A stretch of 64,000 nt of DNA, from the NCBI GenBank assembly GCA_964493325.1, contig CAZBMD010000003.1, positions 1-64,000 on the forward strand. Direction: 5' to 3'. A model generated the notes under the pieces. That model saw nothing but the letters and a program-made list of their open reading frames with translations. It was not told where the DNA came from and did no database searches. This document shows, piece after piece, positions 28,759-38,697 of the stretch. Both the position numbers and the translations under genes were made by a program. The number at the start of each line of letters is the position of its first letter. Position 1 is the first letter of the stretch. The DNA comes from CAZBMD01 sp964493325 (GTDB lineage: Bacteria > Babelota > Babeliae > Babelales > RVW-14).

Positions 28759-29682
28759 ATGTCAAGTGTACAACCATTTAAACTGGTAATGATTTCAGCT
28801 ATGTACGAAAATGGAGGAAATACAACGCATCGTCTTCTAGATGGTCATCCTGAGCTTTTCGTATATCCGTTTGAATCTCAACTTGGGACATCAATGTCCA
28901 CCAATTTTTTACAAAATCTTGTTCCTTTCCGTTATTGTTGGCCTGAATTTCCAATCAAAGGCGAAACGGCTATGGATTATGAACTTTTTTATGATGAAGA
29001 AATGAAAACGCTTTTGCGTGTTCCTTCTCGTAGCAAGTTCAATCATGCCAAGATGGATATCAACGAAACAGAGCGCAAGGCTTTGTTTAACGCTTACTTA
29101 GAAGGCAAAGAACGATCCCGCGCCAATTTAGTTGAAGCTTTTTTTGTTTCAACATTTGATAGTTGGAAAAATTATAACCGTACGGGCCAAGAAAAAGCAT
29201 ACGTTGGCTACAGCCCTGTTATTGCGCTTGATACCGAAAAAATTTTAGCAGACTTTCCTACTGCTCAGATTATTCATGTTGTTCGTAACCCTTATTCTGG
29301 TTATGCCGATACAAAAAAACGTCCATTTCCTCTATCGCTTAAAAAATATGCGTGGACATGGAACATCATGCAGCACATGGCATTAACCTATGCTCAATCG
29401 TATCCAAATAATTTTCACTTGGTTCGTTTTGAAGACATTGTTGAGAATAAAGCAACCCTTCCAGCTCTCTGCACCAAGATGGGATTCTCTGAATCAGAAT
29501 CATTACACTACCCATCATGGAACGGTGCAAAGCTTGATCAGGTTTATCCATGGGGTACGGTTCGCATCCCAACAACTGATGCAAACATTGCTACAATGAA
29601 TGAGTTAACAGCTGATGAAAAAGCTGAAATTCGTATTACATCAGCAGTGATGCTCAAACAGCTTGGCTACGAAAACCTGTAA
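28759..29682 (+). CDS. Sulfotransferase-family protein
   Basis: A 307-residue P-loop protein. The N-terminal FKLVMISAMYENGGNTTHRLLDGHPEL stands where PAPS-dependent sulfotransferases have the 5'-phosphosulfate-binding loop, although the usual GxxRSGTT is changed (SAMYENGGNTT). IIHVVRNPYSGYADTKKRP is the 3'-phosphate-binding motif (VRNPxxxxxS/A). HLVRFEDIVENKATLPALCTKMGF matches the family's downstream 'RYEDL' helix. The acceptor is unknown, probably a glycan or lipid. AAGGAG precedes ATG 28759. A kinase-fold gene follows after 6 bp. Confidence 0.75.
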   Translation: MSSVQPFKLVMISAMYENGGNTTHRLLDGHPELFVYPFESQLGTSMSTNFLQNLVPFRYCWPEFPIKGETAMDYELFYDEEMKTLLRVPSRSKFNHAKMDINETERKALFNAYLEGKERSRANLVEAFFVSTFDSWKNYNRTGQEKAYVGYSPVIALDTEKILADFPTAQIIHVVRNPYSGYADTKKRPFPLSLKKYAWTWNIMQHMALTYAQSYPNNFHLVRFEDIVENKATLPALCTKMGFSESESLHYPSWNGAKLDQVYPWGTVRIPTTDANIATMNELTADEKAEIRITSAVMLKQLGYENL

Positions 29683-29688
29683 TTTTTC

Positions 29689-30792
29689 ATGAATCACAAC
29701 AGAAGCATGCTTGAGCACGCACAGCTCAAGCGTGGTCAGTTTTATTCAAAAACCGACATCACTATGAGTGACGAGGTTCTTACAGGTTTAAAAACAAAGC
29801 GCCAAGAGTTACGTCCATTTTTTATTCCAGACGTACAACTCTTGTGCCAGCGAGTTTTTAAAAAAGCTATCAAAGAAGTGGTTCCTCTTTCGAGTGGAGG
29901 AACCTTTCATCTTTTATATCGTGTGCAAGATTGCGATAACAAACTATATGTTGTACGCCTCAATATTCCAGAAGCACAGAATCCATCGTACGAATTTTTG
30001 ATTGATCAATGGATCTACGGTGTTTTAAAAGCAAAAGGGCTTGCTCATCTGACGGTGTATGCTGTTGATCTTTCTCGAACAGAGTTTCCGTTCGATTATG
30101 AAATTATTGAGTATGCTGCAGGAGAGCAATTAAGTCTTTTGCAAGATCCTGTGACTCAATATCTTCCCCCAACACTTTTTTCATCGCTTGGGCAGATGCT
30201 TGCAAAGGTTCATACTATTCCGATAACAGATTTTGGACCAATTCATGTGGGATCGCTTGTGCCGGTTAAACAAGGCAAGGTGAATGTTCGTGGTGTTCAT
30301 AAATCATGGAAGGATTACATTTTTTGTAATCTTTATGAGCATGTTGAGTTTTGTCGTCGCATTGGAACAATTTCTAAACAAGAGGCAGAGCGCATCATAA
30401 ACCTTTTTAATCATCTTGCTTCATTTCTTGTTATTAAAAAAGGGTTTCTTTTGCATGGTGATCTTGGTAATCACAACATTATTGCTGATGGAAATAAGAT
30501 AACGGCATTAATTGATTGGGAAGATTGTATGAGCGGTGATCCTATTTTTGATCTTGCCTACTGGGGAACATTTTTCCGCGACCATTATCGGTCACAATTA
30601 CTCGAAGGGTATTGCCAAGAAAAGCTCTTGCCCAATGATTTTGAAATTCGCTACTGGCTTTATTACTTGCGCATCTCGCTGAGCAAAACGGTGCACCGTC
30701 ATCGCTTTGGCTATCTGGATGTTCCTGGGCGACCGCTTGCGTCAGCGCGCATTCAAAAAGCACTTGATAATTTTGCAGGTCACGGTTTGTAA
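29689..30792 (+). CDS. Aminoglycoside phosphotransferase/choline-kinase-like (APH) protein
   Basis: A 367-residue kinase-fold protein. Brenner/catalytic loop LLHGDLGNHNII (family HGDLxxxNxx) is at about residues 255-266, followed by the metal-binding LIDWEDCMSGDP (family IDWxxxxxGDP). The N-lobe contains GGTFHLLYRVQDCDNKLYVVRLNI (nucleotide-binding hairpin and the Lys/Arg strand). The family phosphorylates small hydroxyl substrates such as choline, sugars or antibiotics, and the substrate is not evident here. It follows the sulfotransferase closely and is therefore likely in the same pathway. Its end lies 2 bp from that of the convergent murE gene. Confidence 0.8.
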   Translation: MNHNRSMLEHAQLKRGQFYSKTDITMSDEVLTGLKTKRQELRPFFIPDVQLLCQRVFKKAIKEVVPLSSGGTFHLLYRVQDCDNKLYVVRLNIPEAQNPSYEFLIDQWIYGVLKAKGLAHLTVYAVDLSRTEFPFDYEIIEYAAGEQLSLLQDPVTQYLPPTLFSSLGQMLAKVHTIPITDFGPIHVGSLVPVKQGKVNVRGVHKSWKDYIFCNLYEHVEFCRRIGTISKQEAERIINLFNHLASFLVIKKGFLLHGDLGNHNIIADGNKITALIDWEDCMSGDPIFDLAYWGTFFRDHYRSQLLEGYCQEKLLPNDFEIRYWLYYLRISLSKTVHRHRFGYLDVPGRPLASARIQKALDNFAGHGL

Positions 30793-30794
30793 AA

Positions 30795-32210
30795 TCAGAA
30801 TTTTGAAATTTCTTCAAAATCATCAAAATGTTCAGTGCGACCATTGATAATATAATAATTCTCATGCCCTTTACCAAGCAGAGCAATCACGGAAGCAGGT
30901 CCCGCACGTTGTGCGGCTTGTGCAATTGCTTGGCGCCTATCAAGTTCACACCGAACTATATTTTTTTTAGATTCATTAATACCGGCAAGAATATCATTAA
31001 CAATTGCTTGTCGATCTTCGCTGCGCGGGTTGTCATCGGTCAAAATGATGAGATCTGCGTATTGTGCGGCAGCTTGCCCCATAGTTGGTCGGCGCGTTTT
31101 ATCTTTATCGCCTCCGCAGCCAAACACAACAATTAAGTGATCGGTTGATGGGCGCAAGGTTTGTAGAACAGCGGTCATTGCGGCTGCATTGTGAGCATAG
31201 TCAACAAAAGCGTGGGCGCCGTTGCGCAGCTGGTGCAGCTGCATTCGCCCTGGGACGCCAGAAAATTTTTCGAGCGCTTGCGTTATTGCTTCGGGAGTTA
31301 ATCCTTCCTTCAGGCAGACCAACACCGCCATGGCAAGGTTGTAGGCGTTAAAAGAGCCGTACAGTCCGCGGCAAGAAAAGGTATTATTTTCGGAGCCATT
31401 TTTAATGGAGATAGATATCTGAGAGAGCGTGTTGTTTATGATAGAAAAGGTTTTATCAAGGCTCAGCGCGATAGTTTCTATTGCATTTTGTGAACAAGCT
31501 TTATCGGCTTCCCCCCCCCACTCATCATCGATATTTATAACAGCGCTACCACCTTTTTGTAGCTGAGAAAAAATACGTGATTTTGCTGCAAAATAATCAT
31601 CCATTGAATGGTGAAAATCTTGATGATCGGGGTACAAGTTGCTAAATCCAACAGTTGAAAATTCAACACCATAAACGCGATCAAGCGCAAGTGCATGTGA
31701 CGAAACTTCCATGACTACGTACTCAACCTGTTCCTGAACGCATGTTGCAAAAAACATGTGCAGATAATCACTATCAGGAGTGGTCAATGTGCTCTCAAGA
31801 GCTTGCCCATGTATTTTATTAGTGATGGTTCCCAGGAGGGCCGTTTTATGCCCTGATTGAGCAAGAATATGTTCGATAAGATATGTTGTTGTCGATTTGC
31901 CCTTGGTTCCGGTTATGCCAATAATTTTGAGTTTTTTTGTTGGATGTCCAAGGGCACTGCTTGCCTGTGTTGCAAGTGCTTTGCGTGCGTCGGAAACAAA
32001 CTCGATTTCAACATTGAGAGCTTCACACAGAGATACAATGTGAGCGTCATTGCTTCGATGCTCGATAACAATTTTTTTTGCACCTTGCTTAATTGCTTGA
32101 GGAATAAAATCTGCACCATCAACAGCATGTCCTTTGATGGCAACAAATGTCGATCCAGGGCCAACGTATTTGGTGTTGCAGGTAACGGGATAGATAGCTG
32201 GTAGGTTCAT
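30795..32210 (-). CDS. murE: UDP-N-acetylmuramoyl-tripeptide synthetase MurE
   Basis: A 471-residue Mur ligase that adds the third stem-peptide residue in peptidoglycan synthesis. The ATP loop GITGTKGKSTTTYL (98-111), MEVSSHALALDRVYG, the NLYPDHQDFHHSMDDYFAAKSRIF segment (carbamylated Lys) and FVDYAHNAAAM are in place. The DNPRSED sequence (393-399) is the DNPR specificity motif that marks meso-diaminopimelate-adding enzymes, so the wall precursor is predicted to carry meso-DAP. No other mur genes lie in the window. It reads convergently with the kinase gene. Confidence 0.95.
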   Translation of the reverse strand: MNLPAIYPVTCNTKYVGPGSTFVAIKGHAVDGADFIPQAIKQGAKKIVIEHRSNDAHIVSLCEALNVEIEFVSDARKALATQASSALGHPTKKLKIIGITGTKGKSTTTYLIEHILAQSGHKTALLGTITNKIHGQALESTLTTPDSDYLHMFFATCVQEQVEYVVMEVSSHALALDRVYGVEFSTVGFSNLYPDHQDFHHSMDDYFAAKSRIFSQLQKGGSAVINIDDEWGGEADKACSQNAIETIALSLDKTFSIINNTLSQISISIKNGSENNTFSCRGLYGSFNAYNLAMAVLVCLKEGLTPEAITQALEKFSGVPGRMQLHQLRNGAHAFVDYAHNAAAMTAVLQTLRPSTDHLIVVFGCGGDKDKTRRPTMGQAAAQYADLIILTDDNPRSEDRQAIVNDILAGINESKKNIVRCELDRRQAIAQAAQRAGPASVIALLGKGHENYYIINGRTEHFDDFEEISKF

Positions 32211-32265
32211 GATATTGGCTTCTTTTGGTTATTGGGCAGGTATATATTGTTTTGAAAAGTGTATC

Positions 32266-32299
32266 ATAAACTAAACAAGTTCAAGATTATTTAGTTTAT
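32266..32299. repeat. 10-bp AT-rich inverted repeat upstream of murE
   Basis: ataaactaaa (32266-32275) and tttagtttat (32290-32299) form a perfect dyad with a 14-base loop, 56 bp before the murE start and about 60 bp after the end of the exported GNAT-like gene. It may be an operator for murE or a weak terminator. Confidence 0.45.
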
Positions 32300-32359
32300 A
32301 ATGATGCTCTATGTTTTTGAACTTAGCTATAGTTATACAAGGGAGATGATTGATGGGTT

Positions 32360-32995
32360 TTATTTCAATTTTAGGGCATAGTATGGAAAAGAACCTACTA
32401 ATCGGAGTCCAAAATTGTGCAAACATTCAGATAATTCGAAACCAAAGTCATGCAAATATTGAGAGTAACTTTTTTTAAAAGGCCCCTTTGTGCCAGGGAA
32501 GTAATCTACTGCTAGTAAGTAGCTGAGGTTTTGATAGTGCTCAGTAGCTAAGTAATCTAAAAATGCTTTTTTCAACTCGGCAATATTTGTCCCCGGGATG
32601 ATACTGTATCGAATTAAAAATGCAAGGTTTTCCTTGTCATTGAATACAGAAAATGAGATAAAGCCAATTGGAGTAGAAATACCATCTTGGTCATCGAACT
32701 TATAAAAAATTACGCATTCAATTTTTTTATCGATTAAACACTGTTTCTCTTCAAGCAGCTTTCTATTTGTATACTTCCTTGCATTCATAAGATTAATCTC
32801 TTTACGAACGTTAATTGGCAGCTGCTGTTTGATTTCTGAAAGGAGTGGTATGTATGTGGTACGAGAGAGATCAGTTACAAAATCCCAATCTTGTAAGGTT
32901 CCTTTGCGCGCGATGATACTGGTGTCACTTTTGAGCTGATTATAAGTTATTGCTAGTGATAGTGCCACGAGGGCTATGCGCATTATATTTTTCAT
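32360..32995 (-). CDS. Exported GNAT-like protein, GTLQDW family
   Basis: A 211-residue protein with a signal peptide (MKNIMRIALVALSLAITYNQ). The mature part reads as a GNAT fold: SIIARKGTLQDWDFVTDLSRTTY (start strand and helix 1), CVIFYKFDDQDGISTPIGFISFSVF (strands 2-4), LAFLIRYSIIPG (strand 4/5 near the CoA site), and a C-terminal LHDFGFELS segment typical of the last helix-strand turn. The Q/R-x-x-G-x-G/A loop is absent (PGTNIAELKK), so acetyl-CoA binding is uncertain. It shares GTLQDW and general length with the exported protein at 48213, so the two are paralogues. It stands alone, upstream of murE. Confidence 0.6.
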   Translation of the reverse strand: MKNIMRIALVALSLAITYNQLKSDTSIIARKGTLQDWDFVTDLSRTTYIPLLSEIKQQLPINVRKEINLMNARKYTNRKLLEEKQCLIDKKIECVIFYKFDDQDGISTPIGFISFSVFNDKENLAFLIRYSIIPGTNIAELKKAFLDYLATEHYQNLSYLLAVDYFPGTKGPFKKSYSQYLHDFGFELSECLHNFGLRLVGSFPYYALKLK

Positions 32996-32997
32996 GA

Positions 32998-33058
32998 AAA
33001 ATTTCCGAGTAGATTACCTACAATCTATGTGCAACAGTGTATAGATTCTCTGCTCGGA
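32998..33058 (-). terminator. Probable terminator of the M16 protease gene
   Basis: On the minus strand the dyad tccgag...ctcgga with an inner agaatct/agatt pairing is followed by aaaTTTTT, 28 bp after the M16 stop. The loop is long (about 40 bases), so the call is tentative. Confidence 0.4.
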
Positions 33059-33085
33059 GATTTAAAAATCAATGATTTTGTAAAC

Positions 33086-35914
33086 TTATGCATTTGTTTT
33101 TTCTACGCGCCCTACTACAATGCACGTCCAGGTATCTGGGTTGCAGTAGCGGCGTGCAACCTCGTTGATTTGTTCGATGGTTATTGCCTGAATGCGGGCA
33201 AGGTAGTCATCATAATATGACCATGGCCGCTTGCTGGAAAATAAACGCGCATAGGTTGCAGCAAGTTCTTGGTTGGTTGCAAATGATTTTGCAAGGCCCA
33301 TTAATATTGCTTGTTTAAAAGCAAATAGCCGTTCAGGTATCATGCCTTTTTTTGCAATGTCTGAAAGGACTTTTCGAATAGCAGACTCTGCTTGTTGAGC
33401 ATTGTAGGGCGTCACGGTGGTAGAAATAGTTATGCGGCTTTTAAGATAGCGGCAGGAGTTTGCTGCGTATGCATAGCAACCATAAAAAAGACCGGTGAGT
33501 TCGCGGACTTCATACAATTTTTTATTAATGTATTGCAATAAAATTCCAAGAGCAAGGTTGTCATCGCTGTCAGGATAGTCAGCTAGTCGAGTGAGATTAA
33601 GCGTAATTTGTTCCTCTGGAAGAAATTCTGAAAGCATTGCAGCTGGAGGATTTGTAATATCAGGAATGGACTGTAATGCTATTGTTGGTTGTTCTTGTTG
33701 AGGGTGCCACGATCCAAAAACAGTTTCTAGTTCATTTTGAATTGTTTGTGGGTTGATAGATCCAACGAGCGTTAAAAACATCATATTGGGTGAGATAAAT
33801 TTTTGATGAAATTCAACAAGTGTGTTGCGTGAAAGATTGTGCAGATACTCGATCGTTTCAGCATCACTTTTTCTCCACCAATAATCTTTGAAAAGGTAAT
33901 CATCGCCTTTTGTTTCTGCAGCATAAGAGCATTGCTGGGTATTTGCCAAAATAGCTTCAATTGCGTTGATACGATACTGATCAAATGCTTCCTGGGGGTA
34001 TGTAGGATTTATAAGAATGCGCAACCAACGATTAGCAACTGATGTAAAATCTTCGCCAAGACAAACAAGTCCTTTGGCCCATACACGTGCTCCTTTGCCA
34101 TCAAAAAATTCTTGGTGATCTTGTTTGGAAAATCCAACGCTTCCTTCAAGCAAAAGGTTCATTGCAAGAGGTTCAAGCATTGCTTGGTTGGTTGAAGCAA
34201 GATGCAGAGCCAACGCTGGTTTGTTTTTAAAGTTACATGAAAGCGCTGTAAATGGTGACCCTTTGCGGTTTTTGACAAAAACTTGTAGCCCGTTGCTTAA
34301 TATAAATTCTTGATCTGGTTTTTCAAAGGTGAAATCAATGAGCTGCGGTTCGGGCAAGTTATTCATTTTGCTGACTTCATCAAGCGCAGACTCTCGAATG
34401 CGATCATTCATTAATTCTTCATCAACGGCATCTATAGATTCTTGCAGCGTGAGCCATGATTGCAGTTTTTCTTCTTTGATCGGTCGGCACGTAATTTTGT
34501 GCATCTGGTTTTTATTTAAATAGGTTGAACAAAAATGCTGAATATCTTGAGCTGTTAAAGTGTCAATGATTGTTAGATAATCAAATTCTCTAAACTGATT
34601 GCGTTGTTGAAAAAAGCTGCTTGCAAAAAAATTTGCAATGCTGGAGCATCGTTCAAATGTTGATAAAAAGCGAGCGTGATAAGAATTTTTAAAACAAAAA
34701 AGTTCTGCTTCTGTTGGGCCATGAAGAGCAATATCGTGAAGTTGTTCAAGGATGATACACTTACATTTTTTTTGTACTGCTTTTAATTTCTCAGCAGAAG
34801 CCTTGGGTTCAAATGATACATGAAACGTGCCGCCAAGAAGAGCCGAGAGGTGTGAGGCTTCCACACTGAGTACGATATCTAGTTCATCTTGAAGTATGCG
34901 TTCCAGCCGTTTAGACAAGCAGTAATCGATTACATCTCCGCATACATGCATACAATTGTCTTCTCCGGGTGTTTGCCAGCATAGCGAGATTAGTGGATTG
35001 CGAATATGTTTATAAAAAGTGATATCTTTTTTTTCTAATTCTTGAGTTTGATGAGTAACCATGAACTGCGGTTTTTTTGATGCGTTGCTTGATTTAGGAA
35101 TAGGTACAAAGTAGCGATTTAGTGCTGTTATAAGTTCTTGTTCATTAACATCACCAACAATAACCAAAAGCCCATTATTGGGAGTGTAATGTTCTTTGTA
35201 AAAATCTTTGAGTTGAGCTGCGCTTGATGTTAAAAGATCTTCTTTAAACCCGCCAATATTATGGTGGTAAGGGTGGTTAGAAGGGAAAAGGACAGACCCC
35301 AAGGTATCGTAAATTTTGGTATGCGGACGTTGGTTGCGCATTTTAAGTTCGTTGATGATAGCTTTAACTTCTGATGCAAAGTGGTGTTCGTCAAATCGTA
35401 CATTCTGCATGCAGTCAGCAAGAATGCCACAGAATACCGGCCAATTTTTTTTATCAGTTTTAAAGTAGTAACGTGTGGTATCAATACGTGTATTTGCGTT
35501 GTAGTCACCCTGACTGAGACAAAATTTTTCGGCAATAGCATCAAGATCGCGCTCGGACATAGAATCTGTGCCTTTAAAGATCATGTGTTCAACCGCATGG
35601 GCATAGCCATATTGACCTGTTTTTTCGTCGCGCGATCCAACATCAAATGCCAGCATGACAACGACTTCTGGTGTTTGATTTTCTGGTGCTGTTGGATAAA
35701 AAATTACTGAGAATCCATTATCAAGGTCGTAGCGTTTAATTTTATTTTTTACGGAGTCTACCCAGGAGTAGAAGCTACTTTTTTTTGAGCTGTTAAGAAG
35801 TGTCTCTTCATTGGGAGATGATTCGGCGAAAATGGACTTTTGCAAAGGCATCAGTTGTATTACAAGAAAGAGGCCTAAAATACTGGTAAGTTTTTTAAAA
35901 AAATAAAAAAACAT
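33086..35914 (-). CDS. Exported M16 (insulinase-like) zinc metalloprotease
   Basis: A 942-residue protein with a signal peptide (about 1-30) and two M16 halves. The first half carries the inverted zinc motif YAHAVEHMIFKGT (H-x-x-E-H) and, about 75 residues on, the third ligand candidate EVKAIINELKMRNQRP. The second half (from about LSNGLQVFVKNRKGS) keeps the fold but has no HxxEH, as in the inactive C-terminal domain of other two-half members such as pitrilysin or PqqL-like proteases. It would degrade peptides in the periplasm or outside the cell. AAGGA precedes the start. It has no close partner gene. Confidence 0.9.
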   Translation of the reverse strand: MFFYFFKKLTSILGLFLVIQLMPLQKSIFAESSPNEETLLNSSKKSSFYSWVDSVKNKIKRYDLDNGFSVIFYPTAPENQTPEVVVMLAFDVGSRDEKTGQYGYAHAVEHMIFKGTDSMSERDLDAIAEKFCLSQGDYNANTRIDTTRYYFKTDKKNWPVFCGILADCMQNVRFDEHHFASEVKAIINELKMRNQRPHTKIYDTLGSVLFPSNHPYHHNIGGFKEDLLTSSAAQLKDFYKEHYTPNNGLLVIVGDVNEQELITALNRYFVPIPKSSNASKKPQFMVTHQTQELEKKDITFYKHIRNPLISLCWQTPGEDNCMHVCGDVIDYCLSKRLERILQDELDIVLSVEASHLSALLGGTFHVSFEPKASAEKLKAVQKKCKCIILEQLHDIALHGPTEAELFCFKNSYHARFLSTFERCSSIANFFASSFFQQRNQFREFDYLTIIDTLTAQDIQHFCSTYLNKNQMHKITCRPIKEEKLQSWLTLQESIDAVDEELMNDRIRESALDEVSKMNNLPEPQLIDFTFEKPDQEFILSNGLQVFVKNRKGSPFTALSCNFKNKPALALHLASTNQAMLEPLAMNLLLEGSVGFSKQDHQEFFDGKGARVWAKGLVCLGEDFTSVANRWLRILINPTYPQEAFDQYRINAIEAILANTQQCSYAAETKGDDYLFKDYWWRKSDAETIEYLHNLSRNTLVEFHQKFISPNMMFLTLVGSINPQTIQNELETVFGSWHPQQEQPTIALQSIPDITNPPAAMLSEFLPEEQITLNLTRLADYPDSDDNLALGILLQYINKKLYEVRELTGLFYGCYAYAANSCRYLKSRITISTTVTPYNAQQAESAIRKVLSDIAKKGMIPERLFAFKQAILMGLAKSFATNQELAATYARLFSSKRPWSYYDDYLARIQAITIEQINEVARRYCNPDTWTCIVVGRVEKTNA

Positions 35915-36600
35915 GTAATCCTTTTTTTTATCCGGTTTGGATTATGGTTACTATTCAAGTTGATAATAGCAACCGTCTACCCGTTGTTCAAATTGTGTAA
36001 AAAATCATATTTTACGTCGTAAGATTTATATTATGTTAATCGATTGATAACGACGATTGGGTCGATGTTTTTGATTTTGTATCAAATCGATACATTTTGT
36101 TGAATGTGCTATCTGTTCGTTGTATCAATTGCTAAAAAAACAAGTTACCAACAAAGTTGTGAGCAATTATTCTTTGATCAAAAGATAAGCCTTTACGATA
36201 GCGAATTTTTCTTCATATTGTTTAAAACCTAACGTTTCAATTTGGAGTTATTGTGAAAAAATAAAACACTAAAATTTGTGCGGATATGATTTTATTAAAA
36301 GTATGATTAGTAGGGTTATCCTTGAATTTTTGATTTAAGAAATTACCATTTCTGTAATTATTTTAAGCTCTTGCTTGTTATTGATAAAAAAATGGAAACT
36401 CATTATGAACCATTGATTGCAAAATAAGGCAAAAAAAGCATGGTCATTATTTTTCTTGAAATGGGTATCTTTCTTTTTTTATTTTTAAAAAATTTACCTA
36501 ATACCCCGTTTTACTATTTTGAGCTGACCAAGTAAACTGTACATTGGTCAATGCGTGAGAATGATAATTAAAAATCTGAACATTACGGTTGGGTATACTA
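35915..36600. other. Gene-free AT-rich region
   Basis: About 690 bases between the divergent M16 and 36601 genes with no reading frame, tRNA or repeat that I can support. One small dyad, tgaccaa (36525-36531) / ttggtca (36544-36550), lies 50 bp before the 36601 start and may be an operator. Promoters for both divergent genes must lie here. I saw no cluster of DnaA boxes. Confidence 0.5.
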
Positions 36601-37290
36601 ATGAATAATTTTGAAGAAAAAAATACAGTAGAAGATATGAACGTAGAGATTGTGAATCCAGAGACCTCTTCTCAGGTAGATGAAATTGCAGCATCAGCGG
36701 GTGATACAACAGTAATTGATCAGGACAGTAAAGAAGCCTACAAACAATTTATTGAACGCTTGACGGTTCAATTTGTTATTGTCGATATTCCCGATGTATC
36801 AAGGCAAGCCTTTATTCAGGCCGTTGAGCAGTTAAAGCGTCTTAAATCTGACGTTGCTATTAAAAAAGAACACACTATGATGCTCGGGATGAAAATTCGC
36901 GACAAAGTACGCTCCCTTGTTGATACTGGAAGCATCAAGATTGATGAAGATGAGTTTAATAGATCTGATGTCAGTGTGCACCAGTACGCAAAAGTTCTTG
37001 ATGATATTACGGCTGAAATCGATCGAGATATAAATCTGTATGAATCTGTCTTGCAAAAAAATAACGGAGAAACTTTCTCGGTTATTGGTTCCCAAGAAAA
37101 AGATTTCCCCGCATTTATTGTTGAGCGAACAAGATTTGTTAAAAAATATGTTAAAGACGTGTCAAAAGATCTTGCAATAAGTTTTTCTCGCTTCTGCTTT
37201 GGTTTTCAGTCCCAAATGAAGCGTGTTGAGTACGTTGAATTCATTGTTTCACAAAAACCAAAGACCAATAATCAAGAATTAATTTCTTAA
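36601..37290 (+). CDS. Cytosolic protein of unknown function
   Basis: A 229-residue protein without signal peptide or membrane segment. The N-terminal 45 residues are acidic and probably disordered. The rest is mostly helix with charged heptad-like patterns (RQAFIQAVEQLKRLKSDVAIKK, KVLDDITAEIDRDINLYESVL), so it may be a coiled coil. I do not recognise it. ATG 36601 is used; a TTG four codons upstream is less likely. It ends 3 bp from the convergent hisS gene. Confidence 0.6.
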   Translation: MNNFEEKNTVEDMNVEIVNPETSSQVDEIAASAGDTTVIDQDSKEAYKQFIERLTVQFVIVDIPDVSRQAFIQAVEQLKRLKSDVAIKKEHTMMLGMKIRDKVRSLVDTGSIKIDEDEFNRSDVSVHQYAKVLDDITAEIDRDINLYESVLQKNNGETFSVIGSQEKDFPAFIVERTRFVKKYVKDVSKDLAISFSRFCFGFQSQMKRVEYVEFIVSQKPKTNNQELIS

Positions 37291-37293
37291 TTT

Positions 37294-38535
37294 TTAGATA
37301 AGGGCGGTGATTACGTCAACCTGTTTTACGGTAACTGTCTCGCCCTTAATCATATTTTTCACACACACCGTTCCCTGTGCCTGTTCATCAGGTCCAAGCA
37401 GGATAGCATATTTTGCACCCAGCTTGTTTGCTTTTTTCATCATATTGGTTACCGAAGATCCTTCCAATAAAACGTCATAGCATAATTGAGCAAGGGACAG
37501 TTTTTGAGCGACAAGCAGTGCCAGCTGAATCTGATCTTGTGTGAATGGAATAATGACGTGCAACGCCGGCGCTTGCGTCATCTGGAGTTTGCCCTTAATA
37601 TTTTCAACAAGTAAAAGCAAGCGACCAAGGCCAATTGCAGCACCAATGCAAGGAATGTCCTCTTTGCTGCCAAGCTCTTTACCAAGAGCATATCTGCCGC
37701 CTCCACAAAAAGTATTTTGCGCGCCAAGATCGCGGGACGAAAATTCAAAAGCAGTTTTGTTGTAATAATCAAGGCCTCTTACCAGCATAGGATCAATCAC
37801 AAAATTGACCGATAACATCTGGAGTGTTTCGGTTAAAAAGTCCCATTCTTTTTGGCATTCTTGGCACAAACAATTGAGGAGTGTTGGAGCTTTTGTGTAC
37901 AGCTTTTTGCAATCTTCATTTTTACAGTCAAAAACACGCAATGTATTTTTATCTTTGCGCGTCATGCACGTAGCACAAATTTTATCGGTAGCATCTTCTA
38001 AAAAAGCGAGTAGCTGAGCTTTGTGATTTTTTCGATCTTCACTGCAGCCCAAAAAATTGAGCTTGAGAACGTACGTATCAAGGTGAAGTATGCGCGTAAA
38101 AAGATCATCCAGCATTTTAAGAAAGAGCGCATCTTGCATAATTGAGTTGCTATTTACAACTTCCATGCTGATTTGAGAAAACTGCCTCCAGCGACCTTTT
38201 TGAGGACGTTCGTGTCTGAACATTGGCCCCCAGGTGAACACCTTCCATGGTTGCACTTGAACGCCATTTTCAATGTACGCCCTGATAACTGAAGCTGTGC
38301 CTTCTGGTCGCAGGCAGATGCTTTCGCCATCGCTTTGCTGGAACGTATACATTTCTTTGGATACAACATCGGTTTCGGACCCAAGTGATCGTACAAAAAG
38401 GTTTGTATGTTCGAGTATGGGCGTTTGAACTTCGCCAAAATTGTGGCACGCAAGGTGCTTTTTGGTTGTTTCGAGAACAAAATTGTGAAGTGTAAGATCC
38501 AAAAGATCTTCGGTACCGCGTACTCTGTTAATCAT
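37294..38535 (-). CDS. hisS: Histidyl-tRNA synthetase
   Basis: A 413-residue class II synthetase. Motif 1 lies around VQTPILEHTNLFVRSLG. Motif 2 is MFRHERPQKGRWRQFSQISMEVV. The histidine-specific LVRGLDYYNKTAFEF and GGGRYALGKELG are present. The C-terminal anticodon-binding domain (from about residue 325, ALHVIIPFTQDQ) is complete. It charges tRNA-His. ATG 38535 with AAGGAG six bases before it is preferred over a start 12 codons upstream. Confidence 0.96.
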   Translation of the reverse strand: MINRVRGTEDLLDLTLHNFVLETTKKHLACHNFGEVQTPILEHTNLFVRSLGSETDVVSKEMYTFQQSDGESICLRPEGTASVIRAYIENGVQVQPWKVFTWGPMFRHERPQKGRWRQFSQISMEVVNSNSIMQDALFLKMLDDLFTRILHLDTYVLKLNFLGCSEDRKNHKAQLLAFLEDATDKICATCMTRKDKNTLRVFDCKNEDCKKLYTKAPTLLNCLCQECQKEWDFLTETLQMLSVNFVIDPMLVRGLDYYNKTAFEFSSRDLGAQNTFCGGGRYALGKELGSKEDIPCIGAAIGLGRLLLLVENIKGKLQMTQAPALHVIIPFTQDQIQLALLVAQKLSLAQLCYDVLLEGSSVTNMMKKANKLGAKYAILLGPDEQAQGTVCVKNMIKGETVTVKQVDVITALI

Positions 38536-38697
38536 AGCAAACTCCTTGTACAAATTGAGAAAAAACCCCACAATCAGTCTACAAGAATTAGCCTAAAATG
38601 TCACATGGGGCCGCTCTTTAAGAATTGCTCGTTGACTGATTTTGCCCACTCAGTAAGCTGATTAGAATGTTTAATATAAAATACAGCTAGGGTTTTT

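Noticed and set aside
35915..36600. Replication origin in the long AT-rich gap
   Set aside because: No DnaA-box cluster and no origin-linked gene (dnaA, dnaN, rpmH) nearby.
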